Below, in pieces: positions 54,082 to 63,240 of a DNA stretch of 64,000 nucleotides. The stretch comes from Aphanomyces cochlioides (taxonomy: Eukaryota; Oomycota; Saprolegniomycetes; Saprolegniales; Verrucalvaceae), in assembly GCA_019828595.1 (NCBI GenBank), contig JAHQRK010000005.1:2914001-2978000 (forward strand). Reading direction: 5' to 3'. Below the pieces are notes generated by a model. That model had not been told where the DNA came from, made no database searches, and was given only the letters and a program-made list of their open reading frames with translations. The stretch's first letter is position 1. The number at the start of each line of letters is the position of its first letter. The position numbers and the translations under genes were made by a program.

Positions 54082-54877
54082 GTTGTTATTATCCATCTCA
54101 CTGTCCCTCGCATCCGTCATGCTGGCATTTGATCTTATTTGATCGTTGATGAATCTGACGCTGTGTTTGTGTTACATGGAGCCTCGTATCCATCTCTTAT
54201 TCCGGTGCCTTGACATGCCGCCAGCATCCTCAGGCGCGAAAAGTTGAACTTCACAAAAAGTTTACTTTTATAATTGTATACATTATCGACATATAGAATA
54301 TACAAGGTATGCATAATATAGAGGTATTTTTCAATGAAGTACGCATAAACATGAACTTATTAACATAGACTATTAATTTTCACAGTATAGAATATAAAAG
54401 GTTTTGCTGCCTCAACGTCTTCACCTTCACGAAGATGCAAATAACCGACAAGGTTGACATAGGTTGGACGCCTCACGTTTGTGACTCATCTATTACTGGT
54501 GCATACGAGCCCTATGACTCCCCCGAGGGCTAAACCTTGCTTGTGGGGAATAGAGGAGAACATATTCGAGGGCGACATTCGAATAGACACGCCAGGAGAT
54601 ATTCTGCAAGTCAAGGATTTCCTCACGTCATGTCCAAAACATCAACAAAAAGGCACAAGAAAGGCGAAAATATGGCAGGATTTGACTGGATTTACGCTGC
54701 AAGTTTCACTTTGTTTACAAATTTCAAGTGTAAGTTTTAATAGGTGAATCTGACCACTTTTGAACTGGCTGGCGTGGGAAGCTTCGATGGATTGGCCAAG
54801 AGTCGATCCGTCCTCGATGTAAAAAAAATTTCGAAGCTTGCGCTCATTCTGCAAGTCACACACTTGGGAGCACGATC
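54082..54877. other. AT-rich intergenic region
   Basis: No gene is supported. Between 54270 and 54420 there are two similar AT-rich stretches (TATAGAATATACAAGG and TATAGAATATAAAAGG). Short plus frames at 54481-54747 and 54744-54935 have no motif and lie directly upstream of the transporter. Confidence 0.45.
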
Positions 54878-55882
54878 ATGCCCATCAGCGACGTCCTCCG
54901 CCGACAAATCACCAACTTTACGTATGGCCAAGTGATTTCGATCCTCTTGGTCTGTACCAACATCTTCACAAACAAGCTCCAGCGAAATGATGCACTGGTC
55001 GTTACGTTCAGCACGACGTTCTTGTATGTCTTCTTGGCGCTCGTGTGCATCCCGTACTATTACATCAAGCGATGCAAGTCGGTCGGCCTCCCTTGGTGGT
55101 TCTGGCTCCTCTTTGGCTTTATTGATGTGGAAGCCAACTATTGGTCCGTCGCGGCGTACAAGGTCAACGCCAACTATGCCATCTTGGGCCTCATCCTCCA
55201 TTTGACCATCCCTATTGTGACCGTGTTGAGCTATTTCTTCATGGGCAAGCGATACAACTGGTTCCACTTCGTTGGTTGCGTCTTTGCCATCGGTGGTGTT
55301 TGTGTCATCTTTGGTGCCTCGACGGGAGATTACTCGGACGAATACCCCAACCAAATGAAGGGTAACTTGAAGGCTGTCTTGGCTGCTTGCTTCTACGCTC
55401 TCTCCAACTTGTTGCAAGAATTTGCTGTCAAGCGAAAGGACACTGGCGTGGATGCCAACATTGAATGCCTCGGCAAGATGGGTTTCACTGGTACCATCAT
55501 CTCGTTGATTCAAATGGCCTGCATTGGTGAATACGGCCGTGTTCGTGACGTGAACTGGACAGGAGCCAACGTGGGTTGGAACGTTGGTTATGTCTTGACC
55601 ATGTTTGCCTTCTACCTGACTGTCTCCGTCTTTTTGCGTGTCACCGAGTCGCTCTTGTTCAACATCTCTCTCCTCACTTCCGACCTGTACAGTGCGTTGT
55701 CGGTCATGTGGATTTTCGACGGTGTTGTGCCTCACTTGTACTGGCTTGCATGGGCTCTTGAGTGCGTTGGCATCACCATTTATTCGGTGTACGAACCTGT
55801 CGACTTGAACAAACGTGAAGAAGAGCCTGTGGCAATTGAAACCCCTGCGGATGATGCCAAGGAAGTGTACCAAAAGGCGTAA
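54878..55882 (+). CDS. SLC35F-type solute transporter
   Basis: The 334 aa single-exon product begins MPISDVLRRQITNFTYGQVI. It has ten predicted hydrophobic helices. Characteristic segments include VCTNIFTNKLQRNDALVV, GFIDVEANYWSVAAYKVNAN, HLTIPIVTVLSYFFMGKRYN, VLAACFYALSNLLQEFAVKR and SLLTSDLYSALSVMWIF. They match the SLC35F1/F2 (DUF914) branch of the drug/metabolite transporter superfamily. The C-terminal tail is cytoplasmic and charged (DLNKREEEPVAIETPADD). Members sit in the plasma membrane or endomembranes; substrates are largely unknown. Strong codon bias leaves a long antisense frame (54737-55873) that should be ignored. Confidence 0.9.
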   Translation: MPISDVLRRQITNFTYGQVISILLVCTNIFTNKLQRNDALVVTFSTTFLYVFLALVCIPYYYIKRCKSVGLPWWFWLLFGFIDVEANYWSVAAYKVNANYAILGLILHLTIPIVTVLSYFFMGKRYNWFHFVGCVFAIGGVCVIFGASTGDYSDEYPNQMKGNLKAVLAACFYALSNLLQEFAVKRKDTGVDANIECLGKMGFTGTIISLIQMACIGEYGRVRDVNWTGANVGWNVGYVLTMFAFYLTVSVFLRVTESLLFNISLLTSDLYSALSVMWIFDGVVPHLYWLAWALECVGITIYSVYEPVDLNKREEEPVAIETPADDAKEVYQKA

Positions 55883-56414
55883 ATCTCACAATTGTCCCCC
55901 CTCTCGTGCAATGGCTTGCCTGTACCGTTTGCCTTGCCCTAGGGATTGTATCAGTTAGTGTCGTAAATCATGTAATGATTGCTTGCATATTTTCCACCAC
56001 AATTTTTGACACATGCACTCTCATCTGCACTGTTTTTCATCAAGACCACCAGCGTACATGACGACTGTAGGAGCCTTAGCTGGTGAAGCGATAGTAGCAA
56101 GGGTATTTGAGTGACAAGGACAAATGAGTAGGAGAGGTCCGCCAGTGATTTCAAATGTGGTTGTAGGCCTCCGTTCTACTTTCAAACAAAGCCCCAACGA
56201 GTTCCAAATTCTACCGCTTGGCCTGAATAGCAATAAATTCGTGCATTGGGGGCAATGATAATGTTGCCAGACATGCCCCTTCACCATAACTTCTTTCATA
56301 ATGGTGCAAATAAAACTCACAGCGAGGCCATTATGTTGTGAGAGAGGAGGGGCATGTAAATGGTATTGAGATAGCATGGGCGTGGAAGTTGAGTGAGGTG
56401 CGAATGAGAAAGAT
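55883..56414. other. Intergenic region outside the left inverted repeat
   Basis: A minus-strand frame of 150 codons (56021-56473) starts inside the left repeat arm, but its first codon is GTG and no ATG-led version covers it. I do not call it a gene. Nothing else is supported. Confidence 0.4.
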
Positions 56415-56532
56415 GTTCCTCCCAAAGGGAGGTCATAAATTTTTGAAGTCGCATCGAGTCGAGTCAATTCCACGGTAATCTTTAGTAAAAGGCGAAAGAT
56501 TAGTACGTAATGAGATTAACTCTGCGAGATAC
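56415..56532. repeat. Left arm of a 118 bp inverted repeat
   Basis: This is the reverse complement of 57934-58051 with a single mismatch seen by eye (near 56510). The arm reads from GTTCCTCCCAAAGGGAGG inward to CTCTGCGAGATAC. Sequence outside both arms is unrelated, as is sequence inside. The two arms bracket the four-exon gene at 56844-57767. Confidence 0.9.
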
Positions 56533-56843
56533 AATCCTCGAAGTGTCTTCTGTAAACCACCCAAAAAGCAAAGCTCCCCCTTGTGAAATTTGATCTCCTC
56601 CAAATTTATCGAATGTATACTCCACTAAGATCAAGATATCAGTTCAACGGGTTCATGGGGGCTCTTGACGTGCGTTAAGAGTCTACCAGAAAGATGCGGA
56701 AGCTCGTATCGCATTAGGGGGAATGGAAGGGGAATGGAGGGGGGATCACGTTCAACAACATTGTACTTGTGGGCGGGGAATTAGCTAGTTCGCATGATGA
56801 TCCAAGAACAAGTCTTTATGTTTTAGAGACTTGGATATTCTGA

Positions 56844-57767
56844 CTACCCTTGCAGTTCTTTTAATCGATCGGCCAGTTCAGAGTATGCTTTGACAGCCTT
56901 AGCAGCTTCCCGGTCGGCTTTATCGACATTGATCGATTTGGCGCTCTTCAATGCTTGCTTGAGTGTGTCCAGCAGCGGTGCATTCGGTCCTTCATGCTTC
57001 TCTAACACCTTCATCTGGTTTTCGTATGCTACTACTAATAAGTCTTGGATATCCTTGGAAGGCATCGCGAAGAATGTTGTGAATGCAGGTTTGCCATTGG
57101 GGCTTCGTTTGTCAACGATTGAACCCATGTTTTGGCCCTAGCAAAGTGCTGTTGAATTTGTCTTCATAGAGTGCATACTTTCACACTGATGAATGAGCCA
57201 GGAAAGCCGTCGAGAGGTTGGAGCTCAGGCGTTTCTTCAAGCTTCGTGTCCTTTGGTGGCCAATCCAATGCGTACCACCACCTAGCAACGATGCATTCCA
57301 CAAGATAGCAATAGAGTGATAAACCTGCAGAGAAGCTCTTGGACCAAGCGACCCTTCAATGAATCGTAGAGTGATTCGGATGCTTCTTGCTGCTTGTATC
57401 CAATTGATTCTGTCTTTCGTTTGGACGACGATGTCTTCAACGTTCGTTTCTCCAGCTTTACTGGTGAATCGCTCTTGATTTCTCGCTTGATAGATTTCTT
57501 CTTGAGTGGCAAAACGTCTTCATCTTTTTCTTTCTTGATCTTGGTCTTTTTCATCGCCACAAGCGGCATTTCATCGTCGCTGTCGTCGTCGATCGGTCGC
57601 TTCACAGGCACTGATTTGATTTCCTGTTTTACTTTAGGCTCATTCTTCACAACGATTTGCTCCTTTCGTTGTGCCAACTGTGCTAGCGGAATGTCTTCTT
57701 CACTAGACAATGCTGCATTCCAGACCCATCGCGGCGATCATCGTCGAGCTTACCTCTCGGAGCTCAT
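56844..57767 (-). CDS. Hypothetical nuclear-type protein enclosed by inverted repeats
   Basis: There are four exons: 57767-57754, 57702-57325, 57281-57179 and 57137-56844. The introns are 51, 43 and 41 nt and the product is 262 aa. The 14 nt first exon (MSSE plus two bases) splices to give MSSESEEDIPLAQLAQ. The first half is Lys/Asp/Glu-rich with nuclear-localisation-like stretches (KKTKIKKEKDEDVLPLKKKS). After it comes a compact region with conserved-looking aromatics (RWWYALDWPPKDTKLEE, LDGFPGSFISVKGQNMGSIV), then FAMPSKDIQDLLVVAYENQ and a helical Lys/Ala C-terminus. It is not a transposase and I recognise no named domain. All splice sites are canonical and the frame is intact. Confidence 0.7.
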
Positions 57768-57933
57768 CCCCAAACGTGTGGATTGTATTGAATCCAAAAG
57801 GTTCCTCTGCAATCTTATAGAGACAGCTTTACTTGATTAAAGTATACTATTTAAACTTCTTATATACTTAGATGCTATTTCACACGTGGGATGCAACTTT
57901 AACCAGCTAAAAGCACTCAAAACCTCTGTTGGA

Positions 57934-58051
57934 GTATCTCGCAGAGTTAATTTCATTACGTACTAATCTTTCGCCTTTTACTAAAGATTACCGTGGAATT
58001 GACTCGACTCGATGCGACTTCAAAAATTTATGACCTCCCTTTGGGAGGAAC
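57934..58051. repeat. Right arm of the 118 bp inverted repeat
   Basis: This is the partner of 56415-56532, starting GTATCTCGCAGAGTTAAT and ending CCTCCCTTTGGGAGGAAC. The internal palindrome CCTCCCTTTGGGAGG lies at its outer end. The arm starts 166 bp upstream of the enclosed gene's ATG. A 151-codon plus frame starting in it (57993-58448) also begins with GTG and is not called. Confidence 0.9.
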
Positions 58052-58512
58052 CCTGCCCCATCAATTCCAGCTTATTTCTTCCATGCCTCACTTTCATTTC
58101 GTCCTTTGTTCACTTATTCCTCAAAGTTCACCTTATGCAGAACCTCAGAGGCGACAGAAACAATCTGGGCTGCATCAATACTTTAAAAGCCTCAGTAATA
58201 CTCGGTCCCATCGTGTTAAGGGGGGAACCCCCCAATGTTTCCCCCACTGGTTTCACCTCGGTTTCGCCATGAAGCTCGAGGGGTTCTCTTGGTCATTAGT
58301 GAAACTCGTAAGGCAAACACCGCAAGGCATACGTTGTTTCTCTCAAGCCTCTGGCAATTTGCAGAAACAACTCGTGTCACTCAATAGAGTCGAGTCACAA
58401 TGCTCAAGGATGGTTGTGATCATGGGATATTTACAATTACGACGTTAAGCTGAATATTTCCGAAGCGATCTTAGCTGCGATGGCGTTTGATCAACTACAG
58501 GAGTTTCGTTTG
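58052..58512. other. Intergenic region outside the right inverted repeat
   Basis: Apart from the non-ATG frame mentioned for the repeat arm, no gene is supported. It contains GGGGGGAACCCCCC-like strings near 58220. The permease 3' UTR must begin at 58512. Confidence 0.4.
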
Positions 58513-60312
58513 CTATTCGTTCTGGTGACGGGACGACGCGAGTTGAGCCAGAGAACCGCCCACTTTGATATTCGTCATGGACAATTGCTGGTTTAACGAT
58601 CCTCGCTTCAAGGTTGCATCGATAAGCAGACTGAGAGGTTCAGCCGAGAGCGTCCTGTTGAGTGCCGCTGCAGCAGCTCCAATGTTAGGAGCTGATGGCC
58701 GCCTTGGACGCAGCTCGCCTGACGGGACGACTTGGGCCGCAGCAATCAACGCCCCTATCAAACTGGCCGATGGACGCCTCGAGTGGAGTCGATGTTTGCT
58801 CGAGTTTCCTAAACATGCGTCAAGAATGCCGCCGTATTCACAGGCGTACGCTTTGTTATGTGGGCAAAGAGCATGACTTTCTCTTCCTCGTGAGATAACG
58901 TTTGATGCGTCCGAACGGCGAGGCGATAAACTATCGTCAGAAGGACGATCGTGCTCGCCACAATGCACAATGACGCTTCACTAGACGGCTGAAATCCCAA
59001 GAGCGCTACGAGATGGACGGTCCACATGACTGCTGCAAAGCCAGAGCCATAAGTGCGCAGGGGACTTCGATAGCAACGAGCCAAGTGCTTGAAATTGACA
59101 CACATGAAGCGGTGATTCCAGCACTGGGCCAAGTTCACCTCGAAGCCAAAGATCATACTTGGGTTGAACAAGTTGAACGCCGCTGGGAAAGCATCGGCGA
59201 GAAAGCAACAGGTGAGACCCACGGCCAAACCTGCACAAGTAGCAACTGGGTGCGTTTGGTGCTTTGGATGGAGGTACATCAACTTGGAAGCTGCCATGGC
59301 GGAAAGGATGCTGGAATATGAAAACATAAACCCAAAGATCGTTGCAAACGTCGCTGGGATCGACAAGATCGTCGCCACCGCGTCACTGGTGCGGAACATC
59401 GTTGTTATGCCTACATGCGCTGAGCTTAGCTGAAAAGCCAATCTCACTCACCTCCACGGATCACGACAAGCTCGTCTTGCAGTTTGTCGACGCCTGGAGG
59501 CATGCTAATAGCCACAAAGAACAGTCCGATCGACGTTGCAAAGAGCGTGAGCATGGAGGTGATTTTGCAACCTGGGAAAACTTCTTGGGCTGGAGAACGA
59601 CGTTGGCGACGGAATTGATAGACTCACTGCCGACAAAGAGCCATGCCGACATTGAAAGCTGCTGGAGAAACATTTCACCGCCACCGCGAATGCGCCACGC
59701 TGGGCCGCCGCTGAACGTCTGGTAGCTCATAAACGGCAGCGATCCAAAGAAGTACATCAGCAGGATGCCAAAGGATACAAGACCAAGCATAGCATTGCAC
59801 CTCCAAAAGAATTTGCCGCCTCGATAGTGAATCGCAATCGCGGCGGCGTACGTGGCAACCCAGATGCAAGGCTTGATAATATTCGCGGAGGATTGAGAAC
59901 TCGCTGGCAAGAGCTTCAAGATCATGGTGGCGAGGACAACGGAAGATGCGTACAAGATAGCATGAAGAGCCTCGCATGAGCCGACAAGAAAGCCACCAAA
60001 GTACCCGAGGGAGCAGCGACTGAGACCATACGCACCACCTGCAAACGGCCAGCCGCTCACGATCTCAGCGAGAGCTAGAGTCAAGCAAAAGTACGCCGCG
60101 CCGGTCATGAAGATAGACAAGCCATTGCTCTCGACGCCAGCGGCCAGTCCTGCATTCCATGAGATGTAATAATCACCGATGGCCATGGTCATTCCCAAGG
60201 CCCACAGGTCAAACTTGGACGCATGATATGTTGTCGCGGCGTCGGAAGCATGAGGAGGAGCAGTGGCGTCGGAAGTATGAGGAGGAGCTGTGGCGTCGCG
60301 GGGCTCAATCAT
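58513..60312 (-). CDS. Amino acid permease (APC superfamily), apparent one-base frameshift
   Basis: There are three exons: 60312-59452, 59419-58850 and 58808-58513 (introns 32 and 41 nt), giving about 575 aa. An N-terminal tail with a repeated PPHxSDA unit precedes about twelve hydrophobic helices. Typical APC segments are LWALGMTMAIGDYYISWNAG, LALAEIVSGWPFAGGAYGLS, ESINSVANVVLQPK and LTLFATSIGLFFVAISMPPG. The Ser/Ala-rich C-terminus carries two RRPSA repeats. The frame is broken at AAGAAG (59581-59586): QPK should continue EVFPGCKITSM, which needs one more G. With that base all exon phases agree, so I think the gene is real and the break a consensus error or recent lesion. It imports amino acids or amines, substrate unknown. 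Confidence 0.75.
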
Positions 60313-60378
60313 GCATACGACCAAAGTTAAGAATAGACTTTGGAAACCGTGTCGAGCTGTTTCGTGTTTTTTATTTCC

Positions 60379-60812
60379 ATGACGTGGCGCCTTCTCCAGT
60401 CAGATCATCGTGACTGGTTTGAGCTCCACAATAGCTCAAAATTAGCGTGGCTCGGTTTTGAGGAGTGAGATGTCGTCGGCACCGAAATCATCCACAGGTC
60501 TGATCGAGAGTCCTTCCATGGTGGTTTTGGCTTCGTGGGCATCAGCCCTCGAGTTCTCTGCCTGCTGCATCGTGACGATAGCTCTTCACTGCCCAAGCAC
60601 ACAAAATTCCTCGGTGAATTTTGGCGTCGTTCTTCATGGCATGACTTGGCTCCGTCGTAGCGGCAAGAGCGAAAGCCATGGCGAACGATTGCACGCTCGC
60701 ATTAAATGGAGACGTGCATGTAGCTGGCCTCGACGTTGGCAAACTCGTCGAGGTCTATGGGAATTACGGGTTTATCATTGGATTTGTCATCTACGTTGCA
60801 CAAATTTCTTAA
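60379..60812 (+). CDS. Small orphan protein, three exons
   Basis: The exons are 60379-60446, 60498-60613 and 60661-60812. The introns are 51 and 47 nt and the product is 111 aa. The start is MTWRLLQSDHRDWFELHNSS. The middle reads SFHGGFGFVGISPRVLCLLH, and the last exon contains MANDCTLALNGDVHVAGLDV and ends with a hydrophobic helix (YGFIIGFVIYVAQIS), perhaps a tail anchor. The phases agree at both junctions. I do not recognise a family. The ATG is 66 bp from the start of the divergent permease gene, so they may share a promoter. The stop is only 3 bp from that of the next gene. Confidence 0.5.
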
Positions 60813-60815
60813 CAC

Positions 60816-62996
60816 TTAAACACTCGACGTCGCCATGAGTGGCGTCATCGTGAGCTTGCGCGTCTCGACGAATACTTGAAAGAGGCGTTGCTTGAGTTTC
60901 TCCGTGTTGTTTTGGACGCGCACGACTTGCAGCCACTGGCTCGCAACGACAGACAGAGCTGGTGATGTGTCCCCATTGGCAATGGCGCTGCGGCAATCCG
61001 CCGCTAGCATATCCAGCTCGCCGCGAGCATACCAATCCATCCAAGTAGCAGAGCGCCGCTTGAGCTCAACGGACGTGTCGAATGTAGCCGCCAGTGAGGA
61101 CTCGTAGTCCTTGGCTGCACCGGCAAAGTCACGCACGAAATTCTTCAAATCGCCTCGCCATGCAAGTGCTCGATGAGCCAAAGTTGCAAAAGGTGCGTCC
61201 ATCGAAGCAACCACAGCGTCATCGCATGCAGCGAAAGCTTGAGTCGTGGCATCAGATTGGTATTTATCACGCACAACAATCCGCACGCGCTCGGCGCAGT
61301 GTTGGATTCGGGCTTCCACAACTTGCAGCAATTGGGCAGCGTGGTCATCGGTGCTGACTTCTAGCGTATCGGGAACTTCGGAGTTGGTGCTGTCTCCTTG
61401 CGTGTTGGTGACTTCGGAGGTGGTGGTGTCGTCAACAAGTACGTCGTTGTCCACAGATGCCGTATTTGCATCGTGCGGCAGTAGATCCCCGGTGGGTTCG
61501 ACAGCGACTTCGACGACATTATCGCTTTGAATTTCAGAGTCATTGGCAGCTTGGTCTCTCCATTCGTCCGCGTCATTTTGGTCGTCAATTCCATCTTCAA
61601 GAGGCAAAGTCGAAACAATGTCAGTGGTTGACTCCTCCTCTTCACCTTCAAACACCAACTCGGGCTCAATGCTTTCTACGTTGTCATTGTCATTGGGATC
61701 AGTAAGGAGTTCTTCGATCTCTTGGATTAAATCTTCAGTAGCTGCGTCTTCATGAACAACTTTTTCAATAACAGCTTCGGTGTCTTCATCTTCTGAGGAA
61801 CCAAAGATCACTTCAGGTTCTTTTAACAACTCCTCGTTGGAATTTTCACTTTCTTGAATATGCGGCGCTGCAAGCTCTTCAAAGTCTGGGATGGCATTGG
61901 GGCTGAGGTCAGTGGCTGGTTCTTCCTCGAGATCACTGGTATTTTGCTCGCTTTCATCAACTGGGACTGTTTCTGGAGCGCTTTCATCATAAGAAATGTC
62001 GGCACTGCTCCTGTCGTCGTCGGAAACAATCGTTTCATCATTGACTTCGATTAATTCTGGGTTTTCAACTTCTTCAGCTTGCTCGTCTTCGGAGGGCACT
62101 TCAGGTGAAACGGAGTCGACTGTCTTGTCCTCGCCGTCAGGAAGAGGTTCATTAATGGGAAGAGTATGAACCGAGATTTCTTCGTCGACTTCATCAGTGT
62201 ACTCCAGCACAGCTTCATCATCACTAGATAGTTCTGGGAATGTGTCGACTGGTTCTTCTTCGAGGTCTTTTCCGATCAGTTCATGCTCCGCAATTACGTC
62301 GTGAAATGAGTCATCAATCGTCACTTCAGGTTCTGTCTCGGCGACAATTTCTTCATGCAACTCGCCAATATTGGTAACTTCAGGAGGAACTTCTTCGATT
62401 TGAACGCCAGCACTGTTGTCCACTTTTGTTTCTTGGTGTGTTGTATCTTGGGGTGGAGGCACAGGATTGCTTTGCCACAGAGATAGGAGCGGAGCAAGCA
62501 TTTGATCGACATTGTACTCATTCCAGACGGCCCACCACTGGATCGCGTAGATAATTGCAACAACGATAACAAAGACCTGTTGAAATCGCCGCCACCGTCG
62601 TTCTCGTCGAAGTTTTTCACTCACTTCAGGCCGTGCTTCGGAATCAATGCGGCATCCATACTTGCGTTGCCATTTCAAATTGGTTCTTTCAAACGAAAGC
62701 GTCCACTTGAGCTTTTCCTTGTCGTCAGCCCACAGCCGAGAGTCCACTTCGTCATGTGGAGTAAACTCTTCGTCGTTTCCATCGTCGTCATCCACATCTT
62801 CTTCATAGTCGTCGTCTGTTTCAGACGACTCAGACGGCGCGTAGTCGCTGTCAGCGTCTGCATCGTAGAACGACATGGAATTAAACGGAATTTCCTCTTC
62901 GTCGCCGTCATCGTGGCTGTCACCAAACGCGCTATTGCCGTTCGTTTTGTCCTCTGAGCTATTGAGCCAAGACATGTCTTCCGCGTGGTCGGCCAT
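60816..62996 (-). CDS. Large acidic single-pass membrane protein
   Basis: The 726 aa single-exon product starts MADHAEDMSWLNSSEDKTNG. Residues 1-100 are acidic (SETDDDYEEDVDDDDGNDEE). A basic patch (EKLRRERRWRRFQQ) and one transmembrane helix (VFVIVVAIIYAIQWWAVW) lie at about residues 130-160. Residues 190-560 are extremely rich in Glu/Asp/Thr/Ser and low in complexity. The C-terminal 150 residues are helical and TPR-like (HRALAWRGDLKNFVRDFAGA, AAKDYESSLAATF). The basic residues before the helix suggest an N-cytoplasmic topology with a luminal or extracellular acidic domain. No orthologue is recognised. The acidic region could buffer calcium, which is a guess. Confidence 0.75.
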   Translation of the reverse strand: MADHAEDMSWLNSSEDKTNGNSAFGDSHDDGDEEEIPFNSMSFYDADADSDYAPSESSETDDDYEEDVDDDDGNDEEFTPHDEVDSRLWADDKEKLKWTLSFERTNLKWQRKYGCRIDSEARPEVSEKLRRERRWRRFQQVFVIVVAIIYAIQWWAVWNEYNVDQMLAPLLSLWQSNPVPPPQDTTHQETKVDNSAGVQIEEVPPEVTNIGELHEEIVAETEPEVTIDDSFHDVIAEHELIGKDLEEEPVDTFPELSSDDEAVLEYTDEVDEEISVHTLPINEPLPDGEDKTVDSVSPEVPSEDEQAEEVENPELIEVNDETIVSDDDRSSADISYDESAPETVPVDESEQNTSDLEEEPATDLSPNAIPDFEELAAPHIQESENSNEELLKEPEVIFGSSEDEDTEAVIEKVVHEDAATEDLIQEIEELLTDPNDNDNVESIEPELVFEGEEEESTTDIVSTLPLEDGIDDQNDADEWRDQAANDSEIQSDNVVEVAVEPTGDLLPHDANTASVDNDVLVDDTTTSEVTNTQGDSTNSEVPDTLEVSTDDHAAQLLQVVEARIQHCAERVRIVVRDKYQSDATTQAFAACDDAVVASMDAPFATLAHRALAWRGDLKNFVRDFAGAAKDYESSLAATFDTSVELKRRSATWMDWYARGELDMLAADCRSAIANGDTSPALSVVASQWLQVVRVQNNTEKLKQRLFQVFVETRKLTMTPLMATSSV

Positions 62997-63240
62997 GCTC
63001 CAGTCTCGGAATTTGAAATTAGGTTGTTGGTGGATGTTTTATTCAAAATATTCAAAAAATGAATAAATTCCAATATATATTTTTAATTATTGTTGATTTG
63101 ATACGAATTTCCAGAATCGAATCTCGCCGGCGGATCGATTCACCAATCGACGCCATTGGCTAATAAATATTTTGGGCAGTTGTGATTGGCTGAATAAATT
63201 TAAGAGAAAGTACTGTGAAAGTATTGTCAAATACATTCGA
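62997..63240. promoter_or_regulatory. AT-rich upstream region of the acidic membrane protein
   Basis: This AT-rich spacer between the acidic-protein start and the mariner remnant contains TGATTGGCT (63183-63191, the complement of AGCCAATCA) and CCATTGGCTAATA near 63152. It probably includes the promoter; the CCAAT-type sites may also be transposon-derived. Confidence 0.35.

Noticed and set aside
54737..55873. Antisense open frame of 378 codons opposite the SLC35F-type transporter
   Set aside because: It is a by-product of strong codon bias in the sense gene, and its product is low-complexity His/Asp/Gln-rich without motifs.
56021..58448. Two frames of 150 and 151 codons, one from each inverted repeat arm, sharing the same first 20 residues and then unrelated
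   Set aside because: Both begin with GTG (GTGGAATTGACTCG), not ATG, and the shared residues merely reflect the repeat arm. There is no other coding evidence.
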